NCBI GenBank assembly: GCA_026545225.1
Contig: CM048847.1
Span: 14,565,835 to 14,629,834, forward strand
Direction: 5' to 3'
DNA: 64,000 nucleotides
Source of the DNA: Cornus controversa
Lineage: Eukaryota > Streptophyta > Magnoliopsida > Cornales > Cornaceae
Each line of letters opens with the position of its first letter. Position 1 is the stretch's first letter. The translations under genes and the position numbers were made by a program. Below are positions 34,557-48,555 of the stretch, piece after piece. The notes beneath the pieces are model-generated. The model saw nothing but the letters and a program-made list of their open reading frames with translations, was not told where the DNA came from and searched no databases.

Positions 34557-37502
34557 TACGATTCTGATTATGACACAACTTCTCAAGGAATGGGGTTTTT
34601 GAATCAGAACAACTGAAACTAAACTTGTTTAAAATCATCGATAGCTTGGGAATTGTTTCTTTTACTTGTCCAGATGGTTGAAGTTGGCATAGAGCACCAT
34701 ACGGTTGTGATCATTCATGAGTGCAGCAAGGAATTACTCTTTTCGATTCAGGACGTCCTCACGGTCGAATTAGGCATAATGCAACGTATAATTCTATGTA
34801 TGGCACGATTTCACGTGGATTGGACTTTTCGAATCAGGACAGGTCAAACCAAACAAGTTCAAAACCGTTGTTGTCATTCTCTATTCTTCTAGACATCCAG
34901 ATGGTCAATTCTAGGACAAAGCACCATACGGTTGTGGTCATGCCTGGTTATTGCAAGGAATTGTTCTTTTCGACTCATAACAACTCAAACAAACATGGAT
35001 GAAGATCGGATCGACATGCTCGTCGTTTCTTTGGGACGCTTTGATGGTTTCATTTACAAAAAAACAGCGTACGATTAGTATTATGGCACGACTTCTCTTG
35101 GACTGTGGTTTTCTAATCATAACAACTCAAATGAAACAAGTTTAAAATGGTTGGTAGCTTACAAATTGTTTCCTTTAGATGTCAAAACGGTCGAATTTGG
35201 AACAAAGCACCATACGGTTGTGATGAAGATCGGATTGACATGTTCGTCACTTCTTTTGGATGCTTTGATGGTCTAATTTGGAAAAAAGAAACTTACGATT
35301 CTGATTATGACACAACTTCTCAAGGACTGGGGTTTTCGAATCAGAACAACTTAAACTAAACTTGTTTCAAATCATCGATAGCTTGGGAATTGTTTCTTTT
35401 AATTGTCCAGATGGTTGAAGTTGGCATAGAGCACCATACGGTTGTGATCATTCATGGGTGCAGCAAGAAATTACTCTTTTCGATTCAGGACGTCCTCACG
35501 GTCGAATTAGGCATAAAGCAACGTATAATTCTATGTATGGCACGATTTCACGTGGATTGGACTTTTCAAATCAGGACAGGTCAAACGAAACAAGTTCAAA
35601 ACCGTTGTTGTCATTCTCTATTCTTCTAGACATCCAGATGGTCAATTCTAGCACAACGCACCATACGGTTGTCGTCATGCCTGATTATTGCAAGCAATTG
35701 TTCTTTCAACTCAGAACAACTCAAACAAACATGGATGAAGAACGGATCGACATGCTCGTCGATTCTTTGGGACGCTTTCATGGTTTCATTTAGAAAAAAG
35801 CAGCGTACGATTACTATTATCGCACGACTTCTCTCGGAATGCGGTTTTTGAATCAAAACAACTCAAATGAAACAAGTTTAAAATGGTTGGTAGCTTGCAA
35901 ATTGTTTCCTTTTAGATGTCGAAACGGTCAAATTTGGAACAAAGCGCCATACGGTTGTGATGAAGATCGGATTGACATGTTCGTCACTTCTTTTGGATGC
36001 TTTGATGGTCTAATTTGGAAAAAAGAAACTTATGATTCTGATTATGACACAACTTCTCAAGAAATGGGGTTTTTGAATCAGAACAACTGAAACTAAACTT
36101 GTTTCAAATCATCAATAGCTTGGGAATTGTTTCTTTTACTTGTCCAGATGGTTGAAGTTGGCATAGAGCACCATACGGTTGTGATCATTCATGAGTGCAG
36201 CAAGGAATTACTCTTTTCGATTCAGTACGTCCACACGGTCGAATTAGGCATAAAGCAACGTATAATTCTATGTATGGCACGATTTCACGTGGATTGGACT
36301 TTTCGAATCAGGACAGGTCAAACCAAACAAGTTCAAAACCGTTGTTGTCATTCTCTATTCTTCTGGACATCCAGATGGTCAATTCTAGCACAAAGCGCCA
36401 TACGGTTGTGGTCATGCCTGGTTATTGCAAGGAATTGTTCTTTTTGACTCAGAACAACTCAAACAAACATGGATGAAGATCGGATCGACATGCTCGTCGT
36501 TTCTTTGGGACCCTTTGATGGTTTCATTTAGAAAAAAACAGCGTACGATTAATATTATGGCACGACTTCTCTTGGAATGTGGTTTTCTAATCAAAACAAC
36601 ACAAATGAAACAAGTTTAAAATGGTTGGTAGCTTGCTAATTGTTTCCTTTAGATGTCCAAATAGTCGAACTTGGAACAAAGCGCCATACGGTTGTGCTGA
36701 TGATCGGATTGACATGTTCGTCACTTCTTTTGGATGCTTTGATGGTCTAATTTGGAAAAAAGAAACTTACGATTCTGATTATGGCACGACTTCTCAAGGA
36801 ATGGGTTTTTGAATCAGAACAACTCAGACTAAACTTATTTAAAATCCTCGATAGCTTGGAAATTGTTTCTTTTACTTTTCCAGATGGTTGAAGTTGGCAT
36901 AGAGCACCATACGGTTGTGATCATTCATGAGTGCAGCAAGGAATTACTATTTTTGATTCAGGACGTCCTGAAGGTTGAATTTGGCATAAAGCAACGTATA
37001 ATTCTAGGTATGGCACGATTTCACGTGGATTGGACTTTTCGAATCAGGACAAGTCAAACGAAACAAGTTCGAAACCGTTGTTGTCATTCTCTATTTTTCT
37101 GGACATCCAGATGGTCAATTCTAGCACAAAGCGCCATACGGTTGTCGTCATACCTGATTACTGCAAGCGATAGTTTTTTCGACTCAGAATAACTCAAACA
37201 AACATGGATGAAGATCGGATCGACATGCTCGTCGTTTCTTTGGGACGCTTTGATGGTTTCATTTAGAAAAAAGTAGCGTACGATTAGTATTATGGCACGA
37301 CTTCTCTTGGAATGTGGTTTTCTAATCATAACAACTCAAATGAAACAAGTTTAAAATGGTTGGTAGCTTGCAAATTATTTCCTTTAGATGTCGAAACGGT
37401 CGAATTTGGAACAAAGCACCATACGGTTGTGATGAAGATCGGATTGACATGTTCGTCACTTCTTTTGGATGCTTTGATGGTCTAATTTGGAAAAAAGAAA
37501 CT
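34557..37502. repeat. HOR block 8: d, a, b, c' (displaced copy of 25-27 kb)
   Basis: Units start at 34557, 35294, 36031 and 36768. The a unit shares the private changes TTTTCAAATCAGG and CGCTTTCATGG with the a unit at 25718, exactly 9,576 bp earlier. The c' unit has CCTGAAGG where the earlier copy has CCTGACGG. Confidence 0.83.
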
Positions 37503-39713
37503 TACGATTCTGATTATGACACAACTTCTCAAGGAATGGGGTTTTTGAATCAGAACAACTGAAACTAAACTTGTTTCAAATCATCGATAGCTTGGGAATT
37601 GTTTCTTTTACTTGTCCAGATGGTTGAAGTTGGCATAGAGCACCATACGGTTGTGATCATTCATGAGTGCAGCAAGGAATTACTCTTTTCGATTCAGGAC
37701 GTCCTCACGGTCGAATTAGGCATAATGCAACGTATAATTCTATGTATGGCACGATTTCACGTGGATTGGACTTTTCGAATCAGGACAGGTCAAACCAAAC
37801 AAGTTCAAAACCGTTGTTGTCATTCTCTATTCTTCTAGACATCCAGATGGTCAATTCTAGGACAAAGCACCATACGGTTGTGGTCATGCCTGGTTATTGC
37901 AAGGAATTGTTCTTTTCGACTCATAACAACTCAAACAAACATGGATGAAGATCGGATCGACATGCTCGTCGTTTCTTTGGGACGCTTTGATGGTTTCATT
38001 TACAAAAAAACAGCGTACGATTAGTATTATGGCACGACTTCTCTTGGACTGTGGTTTTCTAATCATAACAACTCAAATGAAACAAGTTTAAAATGGTTGG
38101 TAGCTTACAAATTGTTTCCTTTAGATGTCAAAACGGTCGAATTTGGAACAAAGCACCATACGGTTGTGATGAAGATCGGATTGACATGTTCGTCACTTCT
38201 TTTGGATGCTTTGATGGTCTAATTTGGAAAAAAGAAACTTACGATTCTGATTATGACACAACTTCTCAAGGACTGGGGTTTTCGAATCAGAACAACTTAA
38301 ACTAAACTTGTTTCAAATCATCGATAGCTTGGGAATTGTTTCTTTTAATTGTCCAGATGGTTGAAGTTGGCATAGAGCACCATACGGTTGTGATCATTCA
38401 TGGGTGCAGCAAGAAATTACTCTTTTCGATTCAGGACGTCCTCACGGTCGAATTAGGCATAAAGCAACGTATAATTCTATGTATGGCACGATTTCACGTG
38501 GATTGGACTTTTCGAATCAGGACAGGTCAAACGAAACAAGTTCAAAACCGTTGTTGTCATTCTCTATTCTTCTAGAGATCCAGATGGTCAATTCTAGCAC
38601 AACACACCATACGGTTGTCGTCATGCCTGATTATTGCAAGCAATTGTTCTTTCAACTCAGAACAACTCAAACGAACATGGATGAAGAACGGATCGACATG
38701 CTCGTCGATTCTTTGGGACGCTTTGATGGTTTCATTTAGAAAAAAGCAGCGTACGATTACTATTATCGCACGACTTCTCTCGGAATACGGTTTTTGAATC
38801 AAAACAACTCAAATGAAACAAGTATAAAATGGTTGGTAGCTTGCAAATTGTTTCCTTTTAGATGTCGAAACGGTCAAATTTGGAACAAAGCGCCATACGG
38901 TTGTGATGAAGATCGGATTGACATGTTCGTCACTTCTTTTGGATGCTTTGATGGTCTAATTTGGAAAAAAGAAACTTATGATTCTGATTATGACACAACT
39001 TCTCAAGAAATGGGGTTTTTGAATCAGAACAACTGAAACTAAACTTGTTTCAAATCATCAATAGCTTGGGAATTGTTTCTTTTACTTGTCCAGATGGTTG
39101 AAGTTGGCATAGAGCACCATACGGTTGTGATCATTCATGAGTGTAGCAAGGAATTACTCTTTTCGATTCAGTACGTCCACACGGTCGAATTAGGCATAAA
39201 GCAACGTATAATTCTATGTATGGCACGATTTCACGTGGATTGGACTTTTCGAATCAGGACAGGTCAAACCAAACAAGTTCAAAACCGTTGTTGTCATTCT
39301 CTATTCTTCTGGACATCCAGATGGTCAATTCTAGCACAAAGCGCCATACGGTTGTGGTCATGCCTGGTTATTGCAAGGAATTGTTCTTTTTGACTCAGAA
39401 CAACTCAAACAAACATGGATGAAGATCGGATCGACATGCTCGTCGTTTCTTTGGGACCCTTTGATGGTTTCATTTAGAAAAAAACAGCGTACGATTAATA
39501 TTATGGCACGACTTCTCTTGGAATGTGGTTTTCTAATCAAAACAACACAAATGAAACAAGTTTAAAATGGTTGGTAGCTTACAAATTGTTTCCTTTAGAT
39601 GTCAAAACGGTCGAATTTGGAACAAAGCACCATACGGTTGTGATGAAGATCGGATCGACATGTTCGTCACTTCTTTTGGATGCTTTGATGGTCTAATTTG
39701 GAAAAAAGAAACT
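37503..39713. repeat. HOR block 9: d, a, b, with the empty insertion site
   Basis: Units start at 37503, 38240 and 38977. The a unit at 38240 is the closest relative of the insertion-bearing unit at 12406. Both have CTAGAGATCCAG, ACAACACACC, CAAACGAACATGG and CAAGTATAAAATGG. At 38664-38670 it holds a single AACTCAA with no insert. Confidence 0.82.
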
Positions 39714-42700
39714 TACGATTCTGATTATGACACAACTTCTCAAGGACTGGGGTTTTCGAATCAGAACAACTTAAACTAAACTTGTTTCAAATCATCGATA
39801 GCTTGGGAATTGTTTCTTTTAATTGTCCAGATGGTTGAAGTTGGCATAGAGCACCATACGGTTGTGATCATTCATGGGTGCAGCAAGAAATTACTCTTTT
39901 CGATTCAGGACGTCCTCACGGTCGAATTAGGCATAAAGCAACGTATAATTCTATGTATGGCACGATTTCACGTGGATTGGACTTTTCGAATCAGGACAGG
40001 TCAAACCAAACAAGTTCAAAACCGTTGTTGTCATTCTCTATTCTTCTAGACATCCAGATGGTCAATTCTAGGACAAAGCACCATACGGTTGTGGTCATGC
40101 CTGGTTATTGCAAGGAATTGTTCTTTTCGACTCATAACAACTCAAACAAACATGGATGAAGATCGGATCGACATGCTCGTCGATTCTTTGGGACGCTTTG
40201 ATGGTTTCATTTAGAAAAAAGCAGCGTACGATTACTATTATCGCACGACTTCTCTCGGAATGCGGTTTTTGAATCAAAACAACTCAAATGAAACAAGTTT
40301 AAAATGGTTGGTAGCTTGCAAATTGTTTCCTTTTAGATGTCGAAACGGTCAAATTTAGAACAAAGCGCCATACGGTTGTGATGAAGATCGGATTGACATG
40401 TTCGTCACTTCTTTTGGATGCTTTGATGGTCTAATTTGGAAAAAAGAAACTTATGATTCTGATTATGACACAACTTCTCAAGAAATGGGGTTTTTGAATC
40501 AGAACAACTGAAACTAAACTTGTTTCAAATCATCAATAGCTTGGGAATTGTTTCTTTTACTTGTCCAGATGGTTGAAGTTGGCATAGAGCACCATACGGT
40601 TGTGATCATTCATGAGTGCCGCAAGGAATTACTCTTTTCGATTCAGTACGTCCACACGGTCGAATTAGGCATAAAGCAACGTATAATTCTATGTATGGCA
40701 CGATTTCACGTGGATTGGACTTTTCGAATCAGGACAGGTCAAACCAAACAAGTTCAAAACCGTTGTTGTCATTCTCTATTCTTCTGGACATCCAGATGGT
40801 CAATTCTAGCACAAAGCGCCATACGGTTGTGGTCATGCCTGGTTATTGCAAGGAATTGTTCTTTTTGACTCAGAACAACTCAAACAAACATGGATGAAGA
40901 TCGGATCGACATGCTCGTCGTTTCTTTGGGACCCTTTGATGGTTTCATTTAGAAAAAAACAGCGTACGATTAATATTATGGCACGACTTCTCTTGGAATG
41001 TGGTTTTCTAATCAAAACAACACAAATGAAACAAGTTTAAAATGGTTGGTAGCTTGCTAATTGTTTCCTTTAGATGTCCAAATAGTCAAACTTGGAACAA
41101 AGCGCCATACGGTTGTGCTGATGATCGGATTGACATGTTCGTCACTTCTTTTGGATGCTTTGATGGTCTAATTTGGAAAAAAGAAACTTACGATTCTGAT
41201 TATGGCACGACTTCTCAAGGAATGGGTTTTTGAATCAGAACAACTCAGACTAAACTTATTTAAAATCCTCGATAGCTTGGAAATTGTTTCTTTTACTTTT
41301 CCAGATGGTTGAAGTTGGCATAGAGCACCATACGGTTGTGATCATTCATGAGTGCAGCAAGGAATTACTATTTTTGATTCAGGACGTCCTGACGGTTGAA
41401 TTTGGCATAAAGCAACGTATAATTCTAGGTATGGCACGATTTCACGTGGATTGGACTTTTCGAATCAGGACAAGTCAAACGAAACAAGTTCGAAACCGTT
41501 GTTGTCATTCTCTATTTTTCTGGACATCCAGATGGTCAATTCTAGCACAAAGCGCCATACGGTTGTCGTCATACCTGATTACTGCAAGCGATAGTTTTTT
41601 CGACTCAGAATAACTCAAACAAACATGGATGAAGATCGGATCGACATGCTCGTCGTTTCTTTGGGACGCTTTGATGGTTTCATTTAGAAAAAAGTAGCGT
41701 ACGATTAGTATTATGGCACGACTTCTCTTGGAATGTGGTTTTCTAATCATAACAACTCAAATGAAACAAGTTTAAAATGGTTGGTAGCTTGCAAATTATT
41801 TCCTTTAGATGTCGAAACGGTCGAATTTGGAACAAAGCACCATACGGTTGTGATGAAGATCGGATTGACATGTTCGTCACTTCTTTTGGATGCTTTGATG
41901 GTCTAATTTGGAAAAAAGAAACTTACGATTCTGATTATGACACAACTTCTCAAGGACTGGGGTTTTCGAATCAGAACAACTTAAACTAAACTTGTTTCAA
42001 ATCATCGATAGCTTGGGAATTGTTTCTTTTAATTGTCCAGATGGTTGAAGTTGGCATAGAGCACCATACGGTTGTGATCATTCATGGGTGCAGCAAGAAA
42101 TTACTCTTTTCGATTCAGGACGTCCTCACGGTCGAATTAGGCATAAAGCAACGTATAATTCTATGTATGACACGATTTCACGTGGATTGGACTTTTCGAA
42201 TCAGGACAGGTCAAACCAAACAAGTTCAAAACCGTTGTTGTCATTCTCTATTCTTCTAGACATCCAGATGGTCAATTCTAGGACAAAGCACCATACGGTT
42301 GTGGTCATGCCTGGTTATTGCAAGGAATTGTTCTTTTCGACTCATAACAACTCAAACAAACATGGATGAAGATCGGATCGACATGCTCGTCGATTCTTTG
42401 GGACGCTTTGATGGTTTCATTTAGAAAAAAGCAGCGTACGATTACTATTATCGCACGACTTCTCTCGGAATGCGGTTTTTGAATCAAAACAACTCAAATG
42501 AAACAAGTTTAAAATGGTTGGTAGCTTGCAAATTGTTTCCTTTTAGATGTCGAAACGGTCAAATTTGGAACAAAGCGCCATACGGTTGTGATGAAGATCG
42601 GATTGACATGTTCGTCACTTCTTTTGGATGCTTTGATGGTCTAATTTGGAAAAAAGAAACTTATGATTCTGATTATGACACAACTTCTCAAGAAATGGGG

Positions 42701-44133
42701 TTTTTGAATCAGAACAACTGAAACTAAACTTGTTTCAAATCATCAATAGCTTGGGAATTGTTTCTTTTACTTGTCCAGATGGTTGAAGTTGGCATAGAGC
42801 ACCATACGGTTGTGATCATTCATGAGTGCCGCAAGGAATTACTCTTTTCGATTCAGTACGTCCACACGGTCGAATTAGGCATAAAGCAACGTATAATTCT
42901 ATGTATGGCACGATTTCACGTGGATTGGACTTTTCGAATCAGGACAGGTCAAACCAAACAAGTTCAAAACCGTTGTTGTCATTCTCTATTCTTCTGGACA
43001 TCCAGATGGTCAATTCTAGCACAAAGCGCCATACGGTTGTGGTCATGCCTGGTTATTGCAAGGAATTGTTCTTTTTGACTCAGAACAACTCAAACAAACA
43101 TGGATGAAGATCGGATCGACATGCTCGTCGTTTCTTTGGGACCCTTTGATGGTTTCATTTAGAAAAAAACAGCGTACGATTAATATTATGGCACGACTTC
43201 TCTTGGAATGTGGTTTTCTAATCAAAACAACACAAATGAAACAAGTTTAAAATGGTTGGTAGCTTGCTAATTGTTTCCTTTAGATGTCCAAATAGTCGAA
43301 CTTGGAACAAAGCGCCATACGGTTGTGCTGATGATCGGATTGACATGTTCGTCACTTCTTTTGGATGCTTTGATGGTCTAATTTGGAAAAAAGAAACTTA
43401 CGATTCTGATTATGGCACGACTTCTCAAGGAATGGGTTTTTGAATCAGAACAACTCAGACTAAACTTATTTAAAATCCTCGATAGCTTGGAAATTGTTTC
43501 TTTTACTTTTCCAGATGGTTGAAGTTGGCATAGAGCACCATACGGTTGTGATCATTCATGAGTGCAGCAAGGAATTACTATTTTTGATTCAGGACGTCCT
43601 GACGGTTGAATTTGGCATAAAGCAACGTATAATTCTAGGTATGGCACGATTTCACGTGGATTGGACTTTTCGAATCAGGACAAGTCAAACGAAACAAGTT
43701 CGAAACCGTTGTTGTCATTCTCTATTTTTCTGGACATCCAGATGGTCAATTCTAGCACAAAGCGCCATACGGTTGTCGTCATACCTGATTACTGCAAGCG
43801 ATAGTTTTTTCGACTCAGAATAACTCAAACAAACATGGATGAAGATCGGATCGACATGCTCGTCGTTTCTTTGGGACGCTTTGATGGTTTCATTTAGAAA
43901 AAAGTAGCGTACGATTAGTATTATGGCACGACTTCTCTTGGAATGTGGTTTTCTAATCATAACAACTCAAATGAAACAAGTTTAAAATGGTTGGTAGCTT
44001 GCAAATTATTTCCTTTAGATGTCGAAACGGTCGAATTTGGAACAAAGCACCATACGGTTGTGATGAAGATCGGATTGACATGTTCGTCACTTCTTTTGGA
44101 TGCTTTGATGGTCTAATTTGGAAAAAAGAAACT
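39714..44133. repeat. HOR block 10: a-b-c' triple, two tandem copies (2,210 bp)
   Basis: Units start at 39714 (a), 40452 (b), 41189 (c'), 41924 (a), 42662 (b) and 43399 (c'). The b units share GAGTGCCGCAAGG with CAGTACGTCC, and the c' units share AACTCAGACTAAAC. The first b unit has TTTAGAACAAAG near 40355 where others have TTTGGAACAAAG. Confidence 0.84.
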
Positions 44134-47100
44134 TACGATTCTGATTATGACACAACTTCTCAAGGAATGGGGTTTTTGAATCAGAACAACTGAAACTAAA
44201 CTTGTTTCAAATCATCGATAGCTTGGGAATTGTTTCTTTTACTTGTCCAGATGGTTGAAGTTGGCATAGAGCACCATACGGTTGTGATCATTCATGAGTG
44301 CAGCAAGGAATTACTCTTTTCGATTCAGGACGTCCTCACGGTCGAATTAGGCATAATGCAACGTATAATTCTATGTATGGCACGATTTCACGTGGATTGG
44401 ACTTTTCGAATCAGGACAGGTCAAACCAAACAAGTTCAAAATCGTTGTTGTCATTCTCTATTCTTCTGGACATCCAGATGGTCAATTCTAGCACAAAGCG
44501 CCATACGGTTGTGGTCATGCCTGGTTATTGCAAGGAATTGTTCTTTTTGACTCAGAACAACTCAAACAAACATGGATGAAGATCGGATCGACATGCTCGT
44601 CGTTTCTTTGGGACCCTTTGATGGTTTCATTTAGAAAAAAACAGCGTACGATTAATATTATGGCACGACTTCTCTTGGAATGTGGTTTTCTAATCAAAAC
44701 AACACAAATGAAACAAGTTTAAAATGGTTGGTAGCTTGCTAATTGTTTCCTTTAGATGTCCAAATAGTCGAACTTGGAACAAAGCGCCATACGGTTGTGC
44801 TGATGATCGGATTGACATGTTCGTCACTTCTTTTGGATGCTTTGATGGTCTAATTTGGAAAAAAGAAACTTACGATTCTGATTATGACACAACTTCTCAA
44901 GGACTGGGGTTTTCGAATCAGAACAACTTAAACTAAACTTGTTTCAAATCATCGATAGCTTGGGAATTGTTTCTTTTAATTGTCCAGATGGTAGAAGTTG
45001 GCATAGAGCACCATACGGTTGTGATCATTCATGGGTGCAGCAAGAAATTACTCTTTTCGATTCAGGACGTCCTCACGGTCGAATTAGGCATAAAGCAACG
45101 TATAATTCTATGTATGGCACGATTTCACGTGGATTGGACTTTTCGAATCAGGACAGGTCAAACGAAACAAGTTCAAAACCGTTGTTGTCATTCTCTATTC
45201 TTCTAGACATCCAGATGGTCAATTCTAGCACAACACACCATACGGTTGTCGTCATGCCTGATTATTGCAAGCAATTGTTCTTTCAACTCAGAACAACTCA
45301 AACAAACATGGATGAAGAACGGATCGACATGCTCGTCGATTCTTTGGGACGCTTTGATGGTTTCATTTAGAAAAAAGCAGTGTACGATTAGTATTATGGC
45401 ACGACTTCTCTCGGAATGCGGTTTTTGAATCAAAACAACTCAAATGAAACAAGTTTGAAATGGTTGGTAGCTTGCAAATTGTTTCCTTTTAGATGTCGAA
45501 ACGGTCAAATTTGGAACAAAGCGCCATACGGTTGTGATGAAGATCGGATTGACATGTTCGTCACTTCTTTTGGATGCTTTGATGGTCTAATTTGGAAAAA
45601 AGAAACTTACGATTCTGATTATGACACAACTTCTCAAGGACTGGGGTTTTCGAATCAGAACAACTTAAACTAAACTTGTTTCAAATCATCGATAGCTTGG
45701 GAATTGTTTCTTTTAATTGTCCAGATGGTTGAAGTTGGCATAGAGCACCATACGGTTGTGATCATTCATTAGTGCAGCAAGGAATTACTCTTTTCGATTC
45801 AGTACGTCCACACGGTCGAATTAGGCATAAAGCAACGTATAATTCTATGTATGGCACGATTTCACGTGGATTGAACTTTTCGAATCAGGACAGGTCAAAC
45901 CAAACAAGTTCAAAACCGTTGTTGTCATTCTCTATTCTTCTGGACATCCAGATGGTCAATTCTAGCACAAAGCGCCATACGGTTGTGGTCATGCCTGGTT
46001 ATTGCAAGGAATTGTTCTTTTTGACTCAGAACAACTCAAACAAACATGGATGAAGATCGGATCGACATGCTCGTCGTTTCTTTGGGACCCTTTGATGGTT
46101 TCATTTAGAAAAAAACAGCGTACGATTAATATTATGGCACGACTTCTCTTGGAATGTGGTTTTCTAATCAAAACAACACAAATGAAACAAGTTTAAAATG
46201 GTTGGTAGCTTACAAATTGTTTCCTTTAGATGTCAAAACGGTCGAATTTGGAACAAAGCACCATACGGTTGTGATGAAGATCGGATTGACATGTTCGTCA
46301 CTTCTTTTGGATGCTTTGATGGTCTAATTTGGAAAAAAGAAACTTACGATTCTGATTATGACACAACTTCTCAAGGACTGGGGTTTTCGAATCAGAACAA
46401 CTTAAACTAAACTTGTTTCAAATCATCGATAGCTTGGGAATTGTTTCTTTTAATTGTCCAGATGGTTGAAGTTGGCATAGAGCACCATACGGTTGTGATC
46501 ATTCATGGGTGCAGCAAGAAATTGCTCTTTTCGATTCAGGACGTCCTCACGGTCGAATTAGGCATAAAGCAACGTATAATTCTATGTATGGCACGATTTC
46601 ACGTGGATTGGACTTTTCGAATCAGGACAGGTCAAACCAAACAAGTTCAAAACCGTTGTTGTCATTCTCTATTCTTCTAGACATCCAGATGGTCAATTCT
46701 AGCACAACGCACCATACCGTTGTCGTCATGCCTGATTATTGCAAGCAATTGTTCTTTCAACTCAGAACAACTCAAACAAACATGGATGAAGAACGGATCG
46801 ACATGCTCGTCGATTCTTTGGGACGCTTTGATGGTTTCATTTAGAAAAAAGCAGCGTACGATTACTATTATCGCACGACTTCTCTCAGAATGCGGTTTTT
46901 GAACCAAAACAACTCAAATGAAACAAGTTTAAAATGGTTGGTAGCTTGCAAATTGTTTCCTTTTAGATGTCGAAACGGTCAAATTTGGAACAACGCGCCA
47001 TACGGTTGTGATGAAGATCGGATTGACATGTTCATCACTTCTTTTGGATGCTTTGATGGTCTAATTTGGAAAAAAGAAACTTATGATTCTGATTATGACA

Positions 47101-48555
47101 CAACTTCTCAAGGACTGGGGTTTTCGAATCAGAACAACTTAAACTAAACTTGTTTCAAATCATCGATAGCTTGGGAATTGTTTCTTTTAATTGTCCAGAT
47201 GGTTGAAGTTGGCATAGAGCACCATACGGTTGTGATCATTCATGGGTGCAGCAAGAAATTACTCTTTTCGATTCAGGACGTCCTCACGGTCGAATTAGGC
47301 ATAAAGCAACGTATAATTCTATGTATGGCACGATTTCACGTGGATTGGACTTTTCGAATCAGGACAGGTCAAACCAAACAAGTTCAAAACCGTTGTTGTC
47401 ATTCTCTATTCTTCTAGACATCCAGATGGTCAATTCTAGGACAAAGCACCATACGGTTGTGGTCATGCCTGATTATTGCAAGCAATTGTTCTTTCAACTC
47501 AGAACAACTCAAACAAACATGGATGAAGAACGGATCGACATGCTCGTCGATTCTTTGGGACGCTTTGATGGTTTCATTTAGAAAAAAGCAGCGTACGATT
47601 ACTATTATCGCATGACTTCTCTCAGAATGCGGTTTTTGAACCAAAACAACTCAAATGAAACAAGTTTAAAATGGTTGGTAGCTTGCAAATTGTTTCCTTT
47701 TAGATGTCGAAACGGTCAAATTTGGAACAAAGCGCCATACGGTTGTGATGAAGATCGGATTGACATGTTCGTCACTTCTTTTGGATGCTTTGATGGTCTA
47801 ATTTGGAAAAAAGAAACTTATGATTCTGATTATGACACAACTTCTCAAGAAATGGGGTTTTTGAATCAGAACAACTGAAACTAAACTTGTTTCAAATCAT
47901 CAATAGCTTGGGAATTGTTTCTTTTACTTGTCCAGATGGTTGAAGTTGGCATAGAGCACCATACGGTTGTGATCATTCATGAGTGCCGCAAGGAATTACT
48001 CTTTTCGATTCAGTACGTCCACACGGTCGAATTAGGCATAAAGCAACGTATAATTCTATGTATGGCACGATTTCACGTGGATTGGACTTTTCGAATCAGG
48101 ACAGGTCAAACCAAACAAGTTCAAAACCGTTGTTGTCATTCTCTATTCTTCTGGACATCCAGATGGTCAATTCTAGCACAAAGCGCCATACGGTTGTGGT
48201 CATGCCTGGTTATTGCAAGGAATTGTTCTTTTTGACTCAGAACAACTCAAACAAACATGGATGAAGATCGGATCGACATGCTCGTTGTTTCTTTGGGACC
48301 CTTTGATGGTTTCATTTAGAAAAAAACAGCGTACGATTAATATTATGGCACGACTTCTCTTGGAATGTGGTTTTCTAATCAAAACAACACAAATGAAACA
48401 AGTTTAAAATGGTTGGTAGCTTGCTAATTGTTTCCTTTAGATGTCCAAATAGTCGAACTTGGAACAAAGCGCCATACGGTTGTGCTGATGATCGGATTGA
48501 CATGTTCGTCACTTCTTTTGGATGCTTTGATGGTCTAATTTGGAAAAAAGAAACT
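44134..48555. repeat. HOR block 11: d, a*, a/b hybrid, a, a, b
   Basis: Units start at 44134, 44871, 45608, 46345, 47082 and 47819. The a* unit has CCAGATGGTAGAAG in place of CCAGATGGTTGAAG. The unit at 45608 changes from type a to type b at about 45770, with a private CATTCATTAGTGCAGC. The units at 46345 and 47082 share CTCTCAGAATGCGG and TTGAACCAAAAC, so they look like a recent one-unit duplication. Confidence 0.8.

Noticed and set aside
44939-45370. 143-codon frame present at five a* units
   Set aside because: It is created by a single T-to-A change that removes a stop. The extra copies come from super-repeat duplication and are not evidence of selection on a protein.
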